NCBI RefSeq assembly: GCF_019933235.1
Contig: NZ_CP082945.1
Location: forward strand, 1,798,001-1,862,000
DNA from: Streptomyces angustmyceticus
GTDB lineage: Bacteria > Actinomycetota > Actinomycetes > Streptomycetales > Streptomycetaceae
DNA: 64,000 nucleotides
Direction: 5' to 3'
The translations under genes were made by a program, and so were the position numbers. The notes below the pieces were generated by a model. It saw nothing but the letters and a program-made list of their open reading frames with translations, did not search any database and had not been told where the DNA came from. Shown here piece by piece: positions 53,742 through 62,446 of the stretch; the first letter of the stretch is position 1, and the number at the start of each line of letters is the position of its first letter.

Positions 53742-55025
53742 ATGCAAGAGCACTGCGACACCACCGGTGGGACAGCACCCTCCGATACCGAGCTGGTCCG
53801 GCGCATCCGTGCGGGAGCCCGGTCCGGCGGCCGGACGGCGGACGCCCCGTTCGGCACCCCGGCTCCGGACGGCAGCGCCCGGACGGGACAGGACGCCCTT
53901 CACGAGTTCCACCAGCGGCACTACGCGGCCGTGCTGGCCAAGGCCCGTGACTGCTGCCGCTCGTCCCAGGCCGCGGCGGATCTGGCGAAGGAGGCCATCG
54001 GCCGCGTCCTGTACTTCCCCGATCCGGACGAGGGGCCCGATCCGGCCTGGCGGGCCGCGCTGCTCACGGCGGTGGGCACCACCGCCGCCGCCTGGCACCG
54101 CACCGCCCGGAACGCCGAGCTGCGGGACGACTTCGCGGCCTGGCTGGCCGCCCAGCCGGGGGAAGGTTCCGGCCCCGGCGACGGCGCCCGGTCGTTCGGC
54201 GCCGACCGCGTGTCCACGCCCGGCCCGAGCTTCTCGGGGAAGGTCCCGTCCGCCGCGCCGGACACCCCCCGGCGGGCGCGGTTCTCGCCGGCGCGGATCA
54301 CCGTGCTCGCGGTCGCCGTGGCCGTCCTGGCCGGTGTCGCGATATCCGTCGGCCCGCTGTTCGGCGCGAAGGACGACGATGCCGCGGCCGGGCGCCGCGA
54401 CCGGGCGGACCGCTCCTCCGCCCCCGCCACGGACCGGCCGCCGTCGGCGTCCGCCACGAGTTCCGCGACCGCTTCCCGTTCGCCGTCGGGCTCCCCCTCC
54501 CCCACGCACAGCAAGAAGCCCAAGCACCCGAGTTCCCCGCCCCCGGCACCGGCGAAGCCGTCGCACGCGCCCCGCCCGGGTCCCGCGGACAAGCCGCCGG
54601 CCGGCCACACGGCGCCGCTGGGCAGCCGGCCGTGGACCTCGCAGAAGTACAGCTTCGCGCCGTTCAGGCCGGACAGCAGCATCGACGGCCACCCCCTCAC
54701 CATCCAGGGGGCCACCTACTCCCAGGGGCTGGGCGCGCACGCCTACAGCGAGATCACCTACGAGCTCGGCGGCGCCTGCACCGCACTCGGCGTGGATGTC
54801 GGCGTCGACGACGAGGTGGGCGCGAACGGCTCCGTGGTCTTCCAGATCTACCGGGACGACACAAAGGTCGCCGACAGCGGCCTGATGACGGTCGACCAGC
54901 CCGCGAAGCACCTCACCGCCGACCTCACGGGCGGCAGCCGGCTGCGGCTGGTGGTCACCGACGGCGGCAACGGGATGGACTCCGACCACGCCGACTGGGG
55001 CGGGCCGCGCCTCACCTGCCGGTGA
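53742..55025 (+). CDS. Sigma-70 region 2-like / transmembrane / NPCBM fusion protein
   Basis: The 427-residue protein has three parts. Residues 15-125 read like a degenerate ECF sigma region 2 (DTELVRRIRAG, ALHEFHQRHYAAVLAKARD, DLAKEAIGRVL, then RAALLTAVGTTAAAWHRTAR). A single span lies at about 185-207. After a Ser/Thr/Pro-rich linker, an NPCBM carbohydrate-binding module fills about residues 295-427 (SIDGHPLTIQGATYSQGLGAHAYSEITYEL, GSRLRLVVTDGGNGMDSDHADWGGPRL). No clear sigma region 4 is present. The layout suggests a cell-wall or glycan sensor on the outside with a cytosolic remnant. The ATG at 53742 is used. Confidence 0.8.
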   Translation: MQEHCDTTGGTAPSDTELVRRIRAGARSGGRTADAPFGTPAPDGSARTGQDALHEFHQRHYAAVLAKARDCCRSSQAAADLAKEAIGRVLYFPDPDEGPDPAWRAALLTAVGTTAAAWHRTARNAELRDDFAAWLAAQPGEGSGPGDGARSFGADRVSTPGPSFSGKVPSAAPDTPRRARFSPARITVLAVAVAVLAGVAISVGPLFGAKDDDAAAGRRDRADRSSAPATDRPPSASATSSATASRSPSGSPSPTHSKKPKHPSSPPPAPAKPSHAPRPGPADKPPAGHTAPLGSRPWTSQKYSFAPFRPDSSIDGHPLTIQGATYSQGLGAHAYSEITYELGGACTALGVDVGVDDEVGANGSVVFQIYRDDTKVADSGLMTVDQPAKHLTADLTGGSRLRLVVTDGGNGMDSDHADWGGPRLTCR

Positions 55026-55037
55026 GCCGGACGGGCC

Positions 55038-55078
55038 GCGGGGGAGAGTGAGCGGGACGCTGCCGTGCTCTCCCCCGC
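55038..55078. terminator. Convergent hairpin terminator
   Basis: GCGGGGGAGAG (55038-55048) pairs perfectly with CTCTCCCCCGC (55068-55078), an 11-base stem between the NPCBM gene stop and the convergent msrB stop. It can end both transcripts. Confidence 0.75.
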
Positions 55079-55083
55079 CGCGC

Positions 55084-55491
55084 TCACTTCTCGTCCGGAG
55101 CCAGCCGGAGGGAGATCGAGTTGATGCAGTAGCGCTGGTCGGTGGGGGTGGCGTAGCCCTCGCCCGCGAAGACGTGGCCCAGGTGGGAGCCGCAGCGGGC
55201 GCAGCGGACCTCGGTGCGGACCATGCCGTGGCTGCGGTCCTCGATGAGTTCGACGGCGTCGGTGTCCTTGGGGTCGTAGAAGGACGGCCAGCCGCAGTGG
55301 CTCTCGAATTTGGTGTCGGAGCGGAACAGCTCGGCGCCGCAGGCGCGGCAGGAGTAGACACCGGCGGTCTTGGTGTCGGTGTACTCACCGACGAAGGCGG
55401 GCTCGGTGCCGGCCTGGCGGAGCACCTGGTACTCCGCGGGGGTCAGCTCGGCGCGCCACTGCTCGTCGGGCTTGTCGATCTCGTACGGCAT
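55084..55491 (-). CDS. msrB: Peptide-methionine (R)-S-oxide reductase
   Basis: The 135-residue enzyme reduces methionine-R-sulfoxide in proteins. Zinc cysteines are C48/C51 (SCRACG) and C97/C100 (RCARCGSHLGHVF); the catalytic Cys is C122 in RYCINSISLRL, and C66 (SHCGWPSF) may act as resolving Cys. It is cytoplasmic and uses thioredoxin. It lies 17 bases downstream of murC on the same strand, so the two are probably cotranscribed. Confidence 0.96.
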   Translation of the reverse strand: MPYEIDKPDEQWRAELTPAEYQVLRQAGTEPAFVGEYTDTKTAGVYSCRACGAELFRSDTKFESHCGWPSFYDPKDTDAVELIEDRSHGMVRTEVRCARCGSHLGHVFAGEGYATPTDQRYCINSISLRLAPDEK

Positions 55492-55508
55492 CTGGGGTCC
55501 TCCTCAGC

Positions 55509-56906
55509 TCAGCTGCCCAGGCGGGACAGGATGGCGGGGCCGAGGTCGGTCACGTCGCCCGCGCCCATGGTGAGAACAAGGTCACCGGGCTTCGCCATTC
55601 CGGCGATCACGTCCGGGACGGCGGCCTGGTCGCTCTCGGGGGTGACATCGGCGCCGGCGGCGCGCGCGGCGTCGACGATCAGGGTGCTGGTGATGCCCGG
55701 GATCGGGTCCTCGCGGGCCGGGTAGATGTCCAGGACGACGGAGGCGTCGGCGAGGGCGAGCGCCTGGCCCATCTCGGTGCCCAGCTCCTGGGTGCGGGAG
55801 AAGAGGTGCGGCTGGAAGACCACCAGCACCCGGGAGCCCTCGGCGGCGCCGCGGATGGCTTCGAGGTCGGCGGTCATCTCGGTGGGGTGGTGGGCGTAGG
55901 AGTCGATGACCTGCACGCCGGCCGCCTCGCCCTTGAGCTGGAGGCGGCGCTTGACGCCGGTGTACTTGCCGAGCGCGGAGGCGAGGTTGTGCGGCGCGAG
56001 GCCCAGGGCGACGCCGGCGGCCAGGGCGGCGACGGCGTTGTGGGCGTAGTGCCGGCCCGGGACGGAGACCGTGAAGGTGAGGATCTTGCCGCTGGTCAGG
56101 GTGACGGTGACGTCGCTGGTCAGGCCGCGGGGGTTGACCTTGAGGATGCGGACGTCGGCGTCCGGGGACTCGCCGTAGGTGACGACCTCGATGTCGTAGC
56201 GGCCGGAGATCCGCTCGGTCAGCTCGCGGGCGCCGGGGTGGTCGGCGGCGATGACCAGGGTGCCGCCGGGGCGGACGCGGCCGACGAAGGTCTCGAAGGA
56301 CTCGTAGATCTCGTCCATCGAGGCGTAGTTGGCGTGGTGGTCCAGCTCCACGTTGAGGATGATCGCGACCTCGGGGGCGTACTTGTGGAAGCTGCGGTCG
56401 CTCTCGTCGGCCTCGGCGACGAAGATCTCGCCGGAACCGTGCTCGGCGTTGGACCCCGGCGCGTCGAGGTCGCCGCCGATGGCGTAGGACGGCTTGAGGC
56501 CGAGGGCGCCGAGAGAGACGGCGAGCATGGAGGTCGTGGTCGTCTTGCCGTGGGTGCCGGCGACGGCGATGGGGCGCAGGCCGTCCATGAGGGAGGCGAG
56601 CGCGTCGGAGCGGTGCACGACCGGGATGCCGCGCTCGTGGGCGGCGGCCAGCTCGGGGTTGTCCTCGCGGATCGCGGAGGAGACGACGACGCTGGTGGCG
56701 TCCTCGGCGAGATGCCCGGCGGCGTGGCCGATGTGGACGGTGGCGCCGAGGGCGCGCAGGGCCTGGGCGGTCGCGGAGTCCTTCGCGTCGCTGCCCGCCA
56801 CCTGGGCGCCGCGCTGCGCGAGGATCTTGGCGATGCCCGACATACCGGCTCCGCCGATGCCGATGAAGTGCGGCCGGTCCATCGAGGCTGGGATGGCGGG
56901 TGCCAT
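55509..56906 (-). CDS. murC: UDP-N-acetylmuramate-L-alanine ligase
   Basis: The 465-residue ligase adds L-alanine to UDP-MurNAc in peptidoglycan synthesis. The N-terminal UDP-binding loop is FIGIGGAGMSGIA, the ATP P-loop AGTHGKTTTTSML, and the family pattern LNVELDHHANY and DSYAHHPTEM are present. ATG 56906 has GGGAGAC upstream and removes the extra frame farther up. It stands away from the usual division/cell-wall cluster and next to msrB, as I recall for other Streptomyces. Confidence 0.95.
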   Translation of the reverse strand: MAPAIPASMDRPHFIGIGGAGMSGIAKILAQRGAQVAGSDAKDSATAQALRALGATVHIGHAAGHLAEDATSVVVSSAIREDNPELAAAHERGIPVVHRSDALASLMDGLRPIAVAGTHGKTTTTSMLAVSLGALGLKPSYAIGGDLDAPGSNAEHGSGEIFVAEADESDRSFHKYAPEVAIILNVELDHHANYASMDEIYESFETFVGRVRPGGTLVIAADHPGARELTERISGRYDIEVVTYGESPDADVRILKVNPRGLTSDVTVTLTSGKILTFTVSVPGRHYAHNAVAALAAGVALGLAPHNLASALGKYTGVKRRLQLKGEAAGVQVIDSYAHHPTEMTADLEAIRGAAEGSRVLVVFQPHLFSRTQELGTEMGQALALADASVVLDIYPAREDPIPGITSTLIVDAARAAGADVTPESDQAAVPDVIAGMAKPGDLVLTMGAGDVTDLGPAILSRLGS

Positions 56907-57031
56907 GGGCGGGTCTCCCTGATCGTCGATCATCGCGAGCGGTGGTGCTGTCCATGATTCTCGCACCCGGCACCGACAGCGCGGGTCCGTGGACCCCCGG
57001 CGGGGCCGGGAGGCGGCCCGGCGCGCGGCGT

Positions 57032-57673
57032 TCAGCGGCGGATCAGGCCCTGCGCGGTGGCCGCGGCGACGGCCGAGGTGCGGGAGTCGGCGCCCAGCTT
57101 GGCGTAGATGTGGACGAGGTGGGACTTGACGGTGGCCTGGCTGAGGAAGAGCTGTTTGCTGATCGCCGCGTTCGACAGGCCGTCGGCGACGAGCTGGAGG
57201 ACCTCGGTCTCCCGGCGGGAGAGCGCGGTGGCGGGGGTGCGCATGCGGTCCATGAGGCGCAGCGCGACGGTGGGGGCGAGGGCGGACTTCCCGGCGGCGG
57301 CGGTGCGGACCGCGGCGGCCAGCTCCTCCGGCGGAGCGTCCTTGAGGAGGTAGCCGGTGGCGCCGGCCTCGATGGCGGCGAGGATGTCGACGTCGGTGTC
57401 GTAGGTGGTCAGGACGAGGACGCGGGGCCCTCCGGGGCGGGCGGTGATCGCCGCGGTGGCCTGGGAGCCGAGCATCCGGCCGCCGAACTGGAGGTCCATG
57501 AGGACGACGTCGCAGGCGAGCCGCGCGGCGAGGTCGACGGCCTGTTCTGCGGTGGGGACGTCGGCGACGATCTCGAAGTCGTCCTCGGTCTCCAGGACCG
57601 CGCGCAGCCCGGCGCGGACCACGGGGTGGTCGTCGGCGAGCAGCAGCCGGACGGGGGCGGGCGCGCCGGTCAC
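57032..57673 (-). CDS. LuxR-type response regulator
   Basis: The 213-residue regulator has a receiver domain with the acidic pair ADDHP near residue 14 and phospho-acceptor Asp in VVLMDLQFGG near residue 61, the switch TT and Lys (YLLKDA), and a C-terminal LuxR helix-turn-helix (LSRRETEVLQLVADGLSNAAIS...ATVKSHLVHIYAKLG). GTG 57673 overlaps the sensor kinase stop by four bases. It is the partner of that kinase and probably controls the nearby ABC exporter genes. Confidence 0.93.
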   Translation of the reverse strand: MTGAPAPVRLLLADDHPVVRAGLRAVLETEDDFEIVADVPTAEQAVDLAARLACDVVLMDLQFGGRMLGSQATAAITARPGGPRVLVLTTYDTDVDILAAIEAGATGYLLKDAPPEELAAAVRTAAAGKSALAPTVALRLMDRMRTPATALSRRETEVLQLVADGLSNAAISKQLFLSQATVKSHLVHIYAKLGADSRTSAVAAATAQGLIRR

Positions 57674-58911
57674 GGGGCGGCTCCGACGGCGGTGCCGGGC
57701 GCGGCGGCGGGGCAGGGCAGGGTGACGGCGACGGCGGTGCCCTCCCCGGGAGCGGACTCCACGACGAGGGTGCCCTGGAGGGCGCGGGCCCGGGCGCGCA
57801 TCGCGGCGAGGCCGAAGCCGGTGCCGTCCGCCGCCGCGGAGCCGGGGGCGGGCACCTCGGCAGGCACGAACCCCACTCCGTCGTCGACGACGTCCAGCAC
57901 GACCTCGCTGCCCATGTAGCTGAGGGTCAGCTCGGCCCGTCCGGCGCCGGCGTGCCGCACGGTGTTGGCGAGCGCGGACTGGGCGATGCGCAGCAGGGCG
58001 ACCTCGTGGGCGGTGGGCAGGGCGGTGGGCGTGCCGGAGACCTGGCAGTGCACGGCGAGCGGGGAGGTGCGGGCGGTGGTGGCGCACAGCCGCTCCAGGG
58101 CGGCGGGCAGCGAACCGGCCTCCAGGTCGGGCGGGCTCAGCGCGCGGACGAAGCGGCGGGCCTCGGCGAGGTTGCCGACGGCGGTGGTGCGGGCCTGCCG
58201 GACGTGGCCTAGGGCGGTGCCGGGCCGCTGCGGCAGGGCGCGCTCGGCGGCCCGCAGCAGCAGCTGGATGCTGGACAGGCCCTGGGCGAGGGTGTCGTGG
58301 ATCTCGCGGGCCAGCCGTTCGCGTTCGGCGAGCACCCCGGCGGCGTGTTCCGCCGCGGCCAGTTCGCTGCGGGCGGCGGTGAGCTCCTCGATGAGGCGGC
58401 GGCGCTGTTCGCTCTCCCGGTAGAGGGCCTCGTAGCCGAGGACGACGGCGACGGCGACGGCGGCGCCGAGGGCGGGACCGAGCACCGTGCCGAGGCTCAG
58501 GGCGTGGGTGTGCAGGCCGAAGCCGGCGATGGCGAGGGCGGTGGTGACCGTGACGGCGGGCAGGGCCGCGCGCAGCGGCAGCAGGTGCAGCTGGACGAAG
58601 AACATCGGGAAGGCCAGCCAGACGCCGTCCTGGGTGAGGGCCAGCAGCACCAGCCAGAGCAGGGCCACGGCGGTGAGCCAGAGGGCGGCGGCGCCGGTGG
58701 AGGTGCGCAGCCGGGGCAGCCGGGGGCCGACGGCGTAGACGGCGCACAGCGCGGCGGCGGTGGCGGTCACGGCCGGGGCGTCCGGGGCGTGCCCGGCGAC
58801 GGCGCGGACGACGGCGAGCGCGAGCAGCGCGGCCACCATCAGGTGCAGGCAGCTGCGCAGGACCCGCAGGACGGGCGTGAGGGAGTGGGCGGTCACGGTT
58901 TCTTCGGTCAC
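57670..58911 (-). CDS. Two-component sensor histidine kinase (HisKA_3 type)
   Basis: The 413-residue kinase has several N-terminal membrane spans (residues about 15-160), a coiled stretch, and the HisKA_3 H-box EIHDTLAQGLSSIQLLL with the phospho-acceptor His near residue 205. The ATP-binding domain has the N-box ALANTVRHAG and the G-box DDGVGF/GTGFGLAAM. It lacks a large extracellular sensor domain, so it may sense membrane state, as in NarL/LiaS-type systems. The ABC exporter gene pair divergent to it is the likely target. Confidence 0.92.
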   Translation of the reverse strand: MTEETVTAHSLTPVLRVLRSCLHLMVAALLALAVVRAVAGHAPDAPAVTATAAALCAVYAVGPRLPRLRTSTGAAALWLTAVALLWLVLLALTQDGVWLAFPMFFVQLHLLPLRAALPAVTVTTALAIAGFGLHTHALSLGTVLGPALGAAVAVAVVLGYEALYRESEQRRRLIEELTAARSELAAAEHAAGVLAERERLAREIHDTLAQGLSSIQLLLRAAERALPQRPGTALGHVRQARTTAVGNLAEARRFVRALSPPDLEAGSLPAALERLCATTARTSPLAVHCQVSGTPTALPTAHEVALLRIAQSALANTVRHAGAGRAELTLSYMGSEVVLDVVDDGVGFVPAEVPAPGSAAADGTGFGLAAMRARARALQGTLVVESAPGEGTAVAVTLPCPAAAPGTAVGAAP

Positions 58912-59094
58912 GGCCCCCTCAGGCTAAGGGCCCTCCCGGCCCGCGGCATCAACCAAAGGGTTGACCGCGGACCGCGCCTTTCGGCGCCGGCGGACCACTC
59001 CCCCGCGCGATGCCCGCGCCCCGCCCGGGAGGCGACGGTGGACCCCGGCCGCCGGGCAGTGGAGCCCGGCCCTGATGTGAGGAGGCAGTTGCCG

Positions 59095-60207
59095 GTGTTC
59101 GTCGCCTGGAGGGACCTGAGATTCGCCAAGGGGCGGTTCGCCCTGATGGGGGCCGTCGTCGTGCTGATCACGGTGCTGGTGGGGCTGCTGTCGGGCCTGA
59201 CCGCGGGCCTGGGCCGGGAGAACACCTCGGCGATCACCGCGCTGCCCGCCGACCACCTGGTGTTCTCGGCGCCCGCCGACGGCCGGGACGTCGCCTTCAC
59301 CGACTCGCGGCTGACGGAGCGGACCGTACGGGCCTGGGCGCGGGTGCCGGGCGTCCGGCACGCCGACCCGCTGGGGATCACGACGACGAAGGCCGGTGCG
59401 GGCGGCCGGACCGCCGCGGTGGCGGCGTTCGGGGTGCGGCCGGGGTCGGGTCCTGCGCCGGCCGGCGTGGGCGACGGCGCGGTGGTGCTGTCCGCGAAGG
59501 CCGCCGCCTCGCTGGGGGCGCGGGCCGGGGACGCGCTGACGCTGGGCGGTCGTACGGTCCGGGTCGGGGCGGTGGCGGGCGCCGCGATGTACAGCCACAC
59601 GCCGGTGGCCTGGACGTCGCTGGCGGACTGGCAGCGGCTCACCGGCGGAACCGGGCCGGGCAGCCGCGGCCCCGGTGGGGACGGCGCGTCCGGCGACCGT
59701 CCCGGAGCGACCGTGCTCGCCCTGTCGACCTCCGGGACGGCCCGGCTGGCGGCCGCCGACAAGGCGCTCGGCACGCGGACCGTCGGCACCGACGACGCGG
59801 TGCGGGCGATCGGCTCGTACACCGCCGAGAACGGGTCCCTGCAGCTGATGCGCGGCGCGCTGTTCGTCATCTCCGCGCTGGTCATCGGGGCGTTCTTCAC
59901 GGTGTGGACGATCCAGCGCGGCGGCGACATCGCCGTGCTGAAGGCGCTGGGCGCCTCGACCCGCACGCTGCTGCGGGACGCGCTCGGCCAGGCCGTCGTC
60001 CTGCTGGTGGCCGGGACCGGTCTGGGCACCGCCGTGGCGGCCGCGGTGGGCGCCGCGATCGGCGGCACGGTGCCCTTCGTGCTCGCCCCGTCCACCGTGC
60101 TGGCGCCCGCCCTGATCATGATCACGCTGGGCGCCGCCGGCGCCGCGCTCGCCGTCCGCCGCATCACCTCCGTCGACCCGCTGACCGCCCTGGGGAGTGC
60201 CCGATGA
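59095..60207 (+). CDS. FtsX-type ABC transporter permease
   Basis: The 370-residue permease has a MacB/FtsX layout: one N-terminal span (FALMGAVVVLITVLVGLL), a large external domain to about residue 250, then three spans including VISALVIGAFFTVWTI and ALIMITLGAAGAALAV. The segment DIAVLKALGASTRTLLRDALGQA is the family motif. GTG 59095 has GGAGG nine bases upstream. It would export or sense peptides, lipids or antibiotics with the ATPase encoded next. Its place next to a sensor kinase fits a drug-response module. Confidence 0.9.
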   Translation: MFVAWRDLRFAKGRFALMGAVVVLITVLVGLLSGLTAGLGRENTSAITALPADHLVFSAPADGRDVAFTDSRLTERTVRAWARVPGVRHADPLGITTTKAGAGGRTAAVAAFGVRPGSGPAPAGVGDGAVVLSAKAAASLGARAGDALTLGGRTVRVGAVAGAAMYSHTPVAWTSLADWQRLTGGTGPGSRGPGGDGASGDRPGATVLALSTSGTARLAAADKALGTRTVGTDDAVRAIGSYTAENGSLQLMRGALFVISALVIGAFFTVWTIQRGGDIAVLKALGASTRTLLRDALGQAVVLLVAGTGLGTAVAAAVGAAIGGTVPFVLAPSTVLAPALIMITLGAAGAALAVRRITSVDPLTALGSAR

Positions 60208-60890
60208 GCCTCGAACTGACCGATGTCACCCTGACCTACCCCGACGGCGAGGCGCGGCTGACGGCGCTGGACGAGGTGTCGCTGACCGTGCCCGCCGGCT
60301 GTCTGACCGCGGTGATCGGCCCGTCCGGTTCCGGCAAGTCCAGCCTGCTCGCGGTCGCCGCCACGCTGATCTCCCCGGACCGCGGGCGGGTGGTGATCGA
60401 CGGCACCGACACCGCGGGGCTCGGCCGGGCCGCGCGCACCGCGCTGCGCCGCACCGCCGTCGGCACGGTCTTCCAGCAGCCGAATCTGCTGCCGTCGCTG
60501 ACCGCCGCCGAACAGCTGCAGGTGATGGCCCACCTGGACGGCCGGCCGGCCCGTACGGCGCGGGCGCGGGCCCGGGAGCTGCTGGCCGCGGTCGGCCTGG
60601 ACGGGCAGGCCGACCGGCGGCCGCACCAGCTGTCGGGCGGTCAGCGCCAGCGGGTCAACATCGCGCGGGCGCTGATGAACGAGCCCGCGGTGCTGCTGGT
60701 GGACGAACCGACCAGCGCCCTGGACCACGAACGGGGCGCCGCGGTGCTGGAACTGCTGGTCACCCTCACCCGGCAGCGCGGGACCGCGACGGTGCTGGTC
60801 ACCCATGACCCGGCGCATCTGGCGTCGGCGGACGCGGTAGCCGAGGTGCGCGACGGCCGGCTCCGCCCCCGGGCGGCCCCCCGCCCGTGA
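60204..60890 (+). CDS. ABC transporter ATP-binding protein (LolD/MacB type)
   Basis: The 228-residue ATPase has Walker A GPSGSGKSS near residue 38, Q-loop TVFQQPNLLP, signature LSGGQRQRVNIARAL, Walker B LLVDEPTSALD and H-loop VTHD. ATG 60204 overlaps the permease stop (ATGA). It powers the FtsX-type permease as a two-gene system. It ends close to the convergent USP-like gene. Confidence 0.94.
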   Translation: MSLELTDVTLTYPDGEARLTALDEVSLTVPAGCLTAVIGPSGSGKSSLLAVAATLISPDRGRVVIDGTDTAGLGRAARTALRRTAVGTVFQQPNLLPSLTAAEQLQVMAHLDGRPARTARARARELLAAVGLDGQADRRPHQLSGGQRQRVNIARALMNEPAVLLVDEPTSALDHERGAAVLELLVTLTRQRGTATVLVTHDPAHLASADAVAEVRDGRLRPRAAPRP

Positions 60891-60918
60891 CCGGGCGGGG
60901 CCGGGGCCGGCGGGCCGG

Positions 60919-61416
60919 TCAGCCTCCGGCGGTCCCCTGGGGCTGGTCGTCCGCCGCGTGGGAGAACAGCTTGAGGACCGGGACACCGACCTTGTGGCGG
61001 GCGCGGGAGGCCCAGTCACGGTGGAAGAACTCCTCCACGAAGTGCGGGGTGGTCAGCACGATCACCTCGTCCGCCCCGGTCTCGTCGACGACGGAGCGCA
61101 GCAGGTCCAGCGGATGGTCCTCGACCACCCGGCCGACGGCCTCCGCGCCGGTGTCGCGCAGCGCCTGCAGGGTGTGGGCGAGGGCGACCTCGGCGGGGGC
61201 CTCCGCCCGGTCGCCGCCCGGCTCCTCGCCCTCCCGTACGGCGTCGTCGAACTCCCCGAGGGCGACGTCGTCGATGGCCCGTAGCAGAAGATCCTGCTTG
61301 CCGCGAGGCTGCATGAGCACGAAGAACGAGATCCGGTCATCGCCGTGGAGGGTGGTCACAAACTCCACATCGGCGGGCGTCAGTGGCTTCTCGATCATCA
61401 ATACGCTCGTGAACAC
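60919..61416 (-). CDS. Universal stress protein-like conserved actinobacterial protein
   Basis: The 165-residue protein starts with VFTSVLMIEKPLTPADVEFV and has the Rossmann-like pattern of universal stress proteins: strand FFVLMQPRG, strand DEVIVLTTPHFVEEFFHRDWASRARHKVGVPVLKLFSH at the end. Similar Streptomyces proteins have sometimes been called indole-3-glycerol phosphate synthase, but I see no barrel motifs that support that. The GTG start at 61416 has AAGAAGGG upstream. It is single and convergent with the ABC exporter. Function is unknown. Confidence 0.8.
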   Translation of the reverse strand: MFTSVLMIEKPLTPADVEFVTTLHGDDRISFFVLMQPRGKQDLLLRAIDDVALGEFDDAVREGEEPGGDRAEAPAEVALAHTLQALRDTGAEAVGRVVEDHPLDLLRSVVDETGADEVIVLTTPHFVEEFFHRDWASRARHKVGVPVLKLFSHAADDQPQGTAGG

Positions 61417-61554
61417 GACGGACGCCCTTCTTCTCTTCGGGGCGCCGCATGGCACGGAGCCCGACAGACACCATCCTGCCCCGTAGCCGTGCGGGACTGT
61501 TGGCTTTTAGTGTGCCCAACGGAAGCTAACCGGAACAGACAATTCCGACGATTG

Positions 61555-62379
61555 TCACGCCCGACGGTAGCGGGTGAAGAGGAACCCGGCCTCCTCCAGC
61601 ACCGACGCCAGGGCGAACCGCTCCGGCACCGCGACCGCCGGACCGTTCATGATCCTCGGCGCCTCGCCCACGGCGACCACCGGCGCCAGCGACAGGCACA
61701 GCTCGTCCAGCGCGCCGGCCGCCGCGAACTGTCCCAGCAGCTTCGGCCCGCCCTCCGTCAGCAGCCGGGTGTGGCCCCGCTCGGCCAGCACCCCGGTCAC
61801 CCGGGCCGGATCGACGCCCCGTCCCTCACCGGCGAACAGCACCTCGGCGCCCGCGGCACGCGCCCGGGCCACCCGGTCCGGCGGCGCGCCCGCGCCGGTC
61901 AGCACCAGGGTGGGGACCAGCGGATCGGTGAACAGCGGCAGGGTGAAGTCCAGCCCTAGGCCGGCGCTCACCACGGCGATGGCCGGGGCCGGGCCCTGGC
62001 CGGCGGCGGCCCGGCGGGCGGCGAACGCCTCCCGGGCGCGGGCCGGCCGGTAGCCCTCCTGCCGCACCGTCTCGGCGCCCACCACCACCGCGTCGGCGAG
62101 CCCTCGCAGCACCCCGAAGATCCGCATGTCGGCATCGCCGGAGAGCGGCTGCGAGCGGCCCTCGTGATGGGCCGCGCCGTCCAGGGAGGACACCATGTTC
62201 GCGCGCAGCCAGCCGGTACGGCCCGCGCGCTCCGGGGCGTCGGCCGCCGGGTACGCGTAGGCGTCGGCCAGCTCGTCCAGCGTCCACTCGCGGTCCGTGG
62301 GGTCGATCGCCCCCACCACGGTGTTCTCGCTGTCGGGGGCCGGTACGGAGGGGGCGGTGAGGGGGAACAGGCGTCGCAT
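61555..62379 (-). CDS. RibD C-terminal/dihydrofolate reductase-like pyrimidine reductase
   Basis: The 274-residue protein has the RibD reductase fold: WLRANMVSSLDGAAHHEG near residue 57, MRIFGVLRGLADAVVVGAETVRQEGY, the NADPH-binding LLTEGGPKLLGQF, and the end LASVLEEAGFLFTRYRR. It could act in riboflavin biosynthesis or reduce an unrelated pterin or pyrimidine. No riboflavin gene is adjacent. ATG 62379 lies 67 bases from the divergent zapE start, so the promoters overlap or share the space. Confidence 0.88.
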   Translation of the reverse strand: MRRLFPLTAPSVPAPDSENTVVGAIDPTDREWTLDELADAYAYPAADAPERAGRTGWLRANMVSSLDGAAHHEGRSQPLSGDADMRIFGVLRGLADAVVVGAETVRQEGYRPARAREAFAARRAAAGQGPAPAIAVVSAGLGLDFTLPLFTDPLVPTLVLTGAGAPPDRVARARAAGAEVLFAGEGRGVDPARVTGVLAERGHTRLLTEGGPKLLGQFAAAGALDELCLSLAPVVAVGEAPRIMNGPAVAVPERFALASVLEEAGFLFTRYRRA

Positions 62380-62446
62380 GGCGGCAGTGTGACATGCCTC
62401 GCTCAGCGGACCGGCGGCCCCCGCACAAGAGATAGGCTGGACGGCT

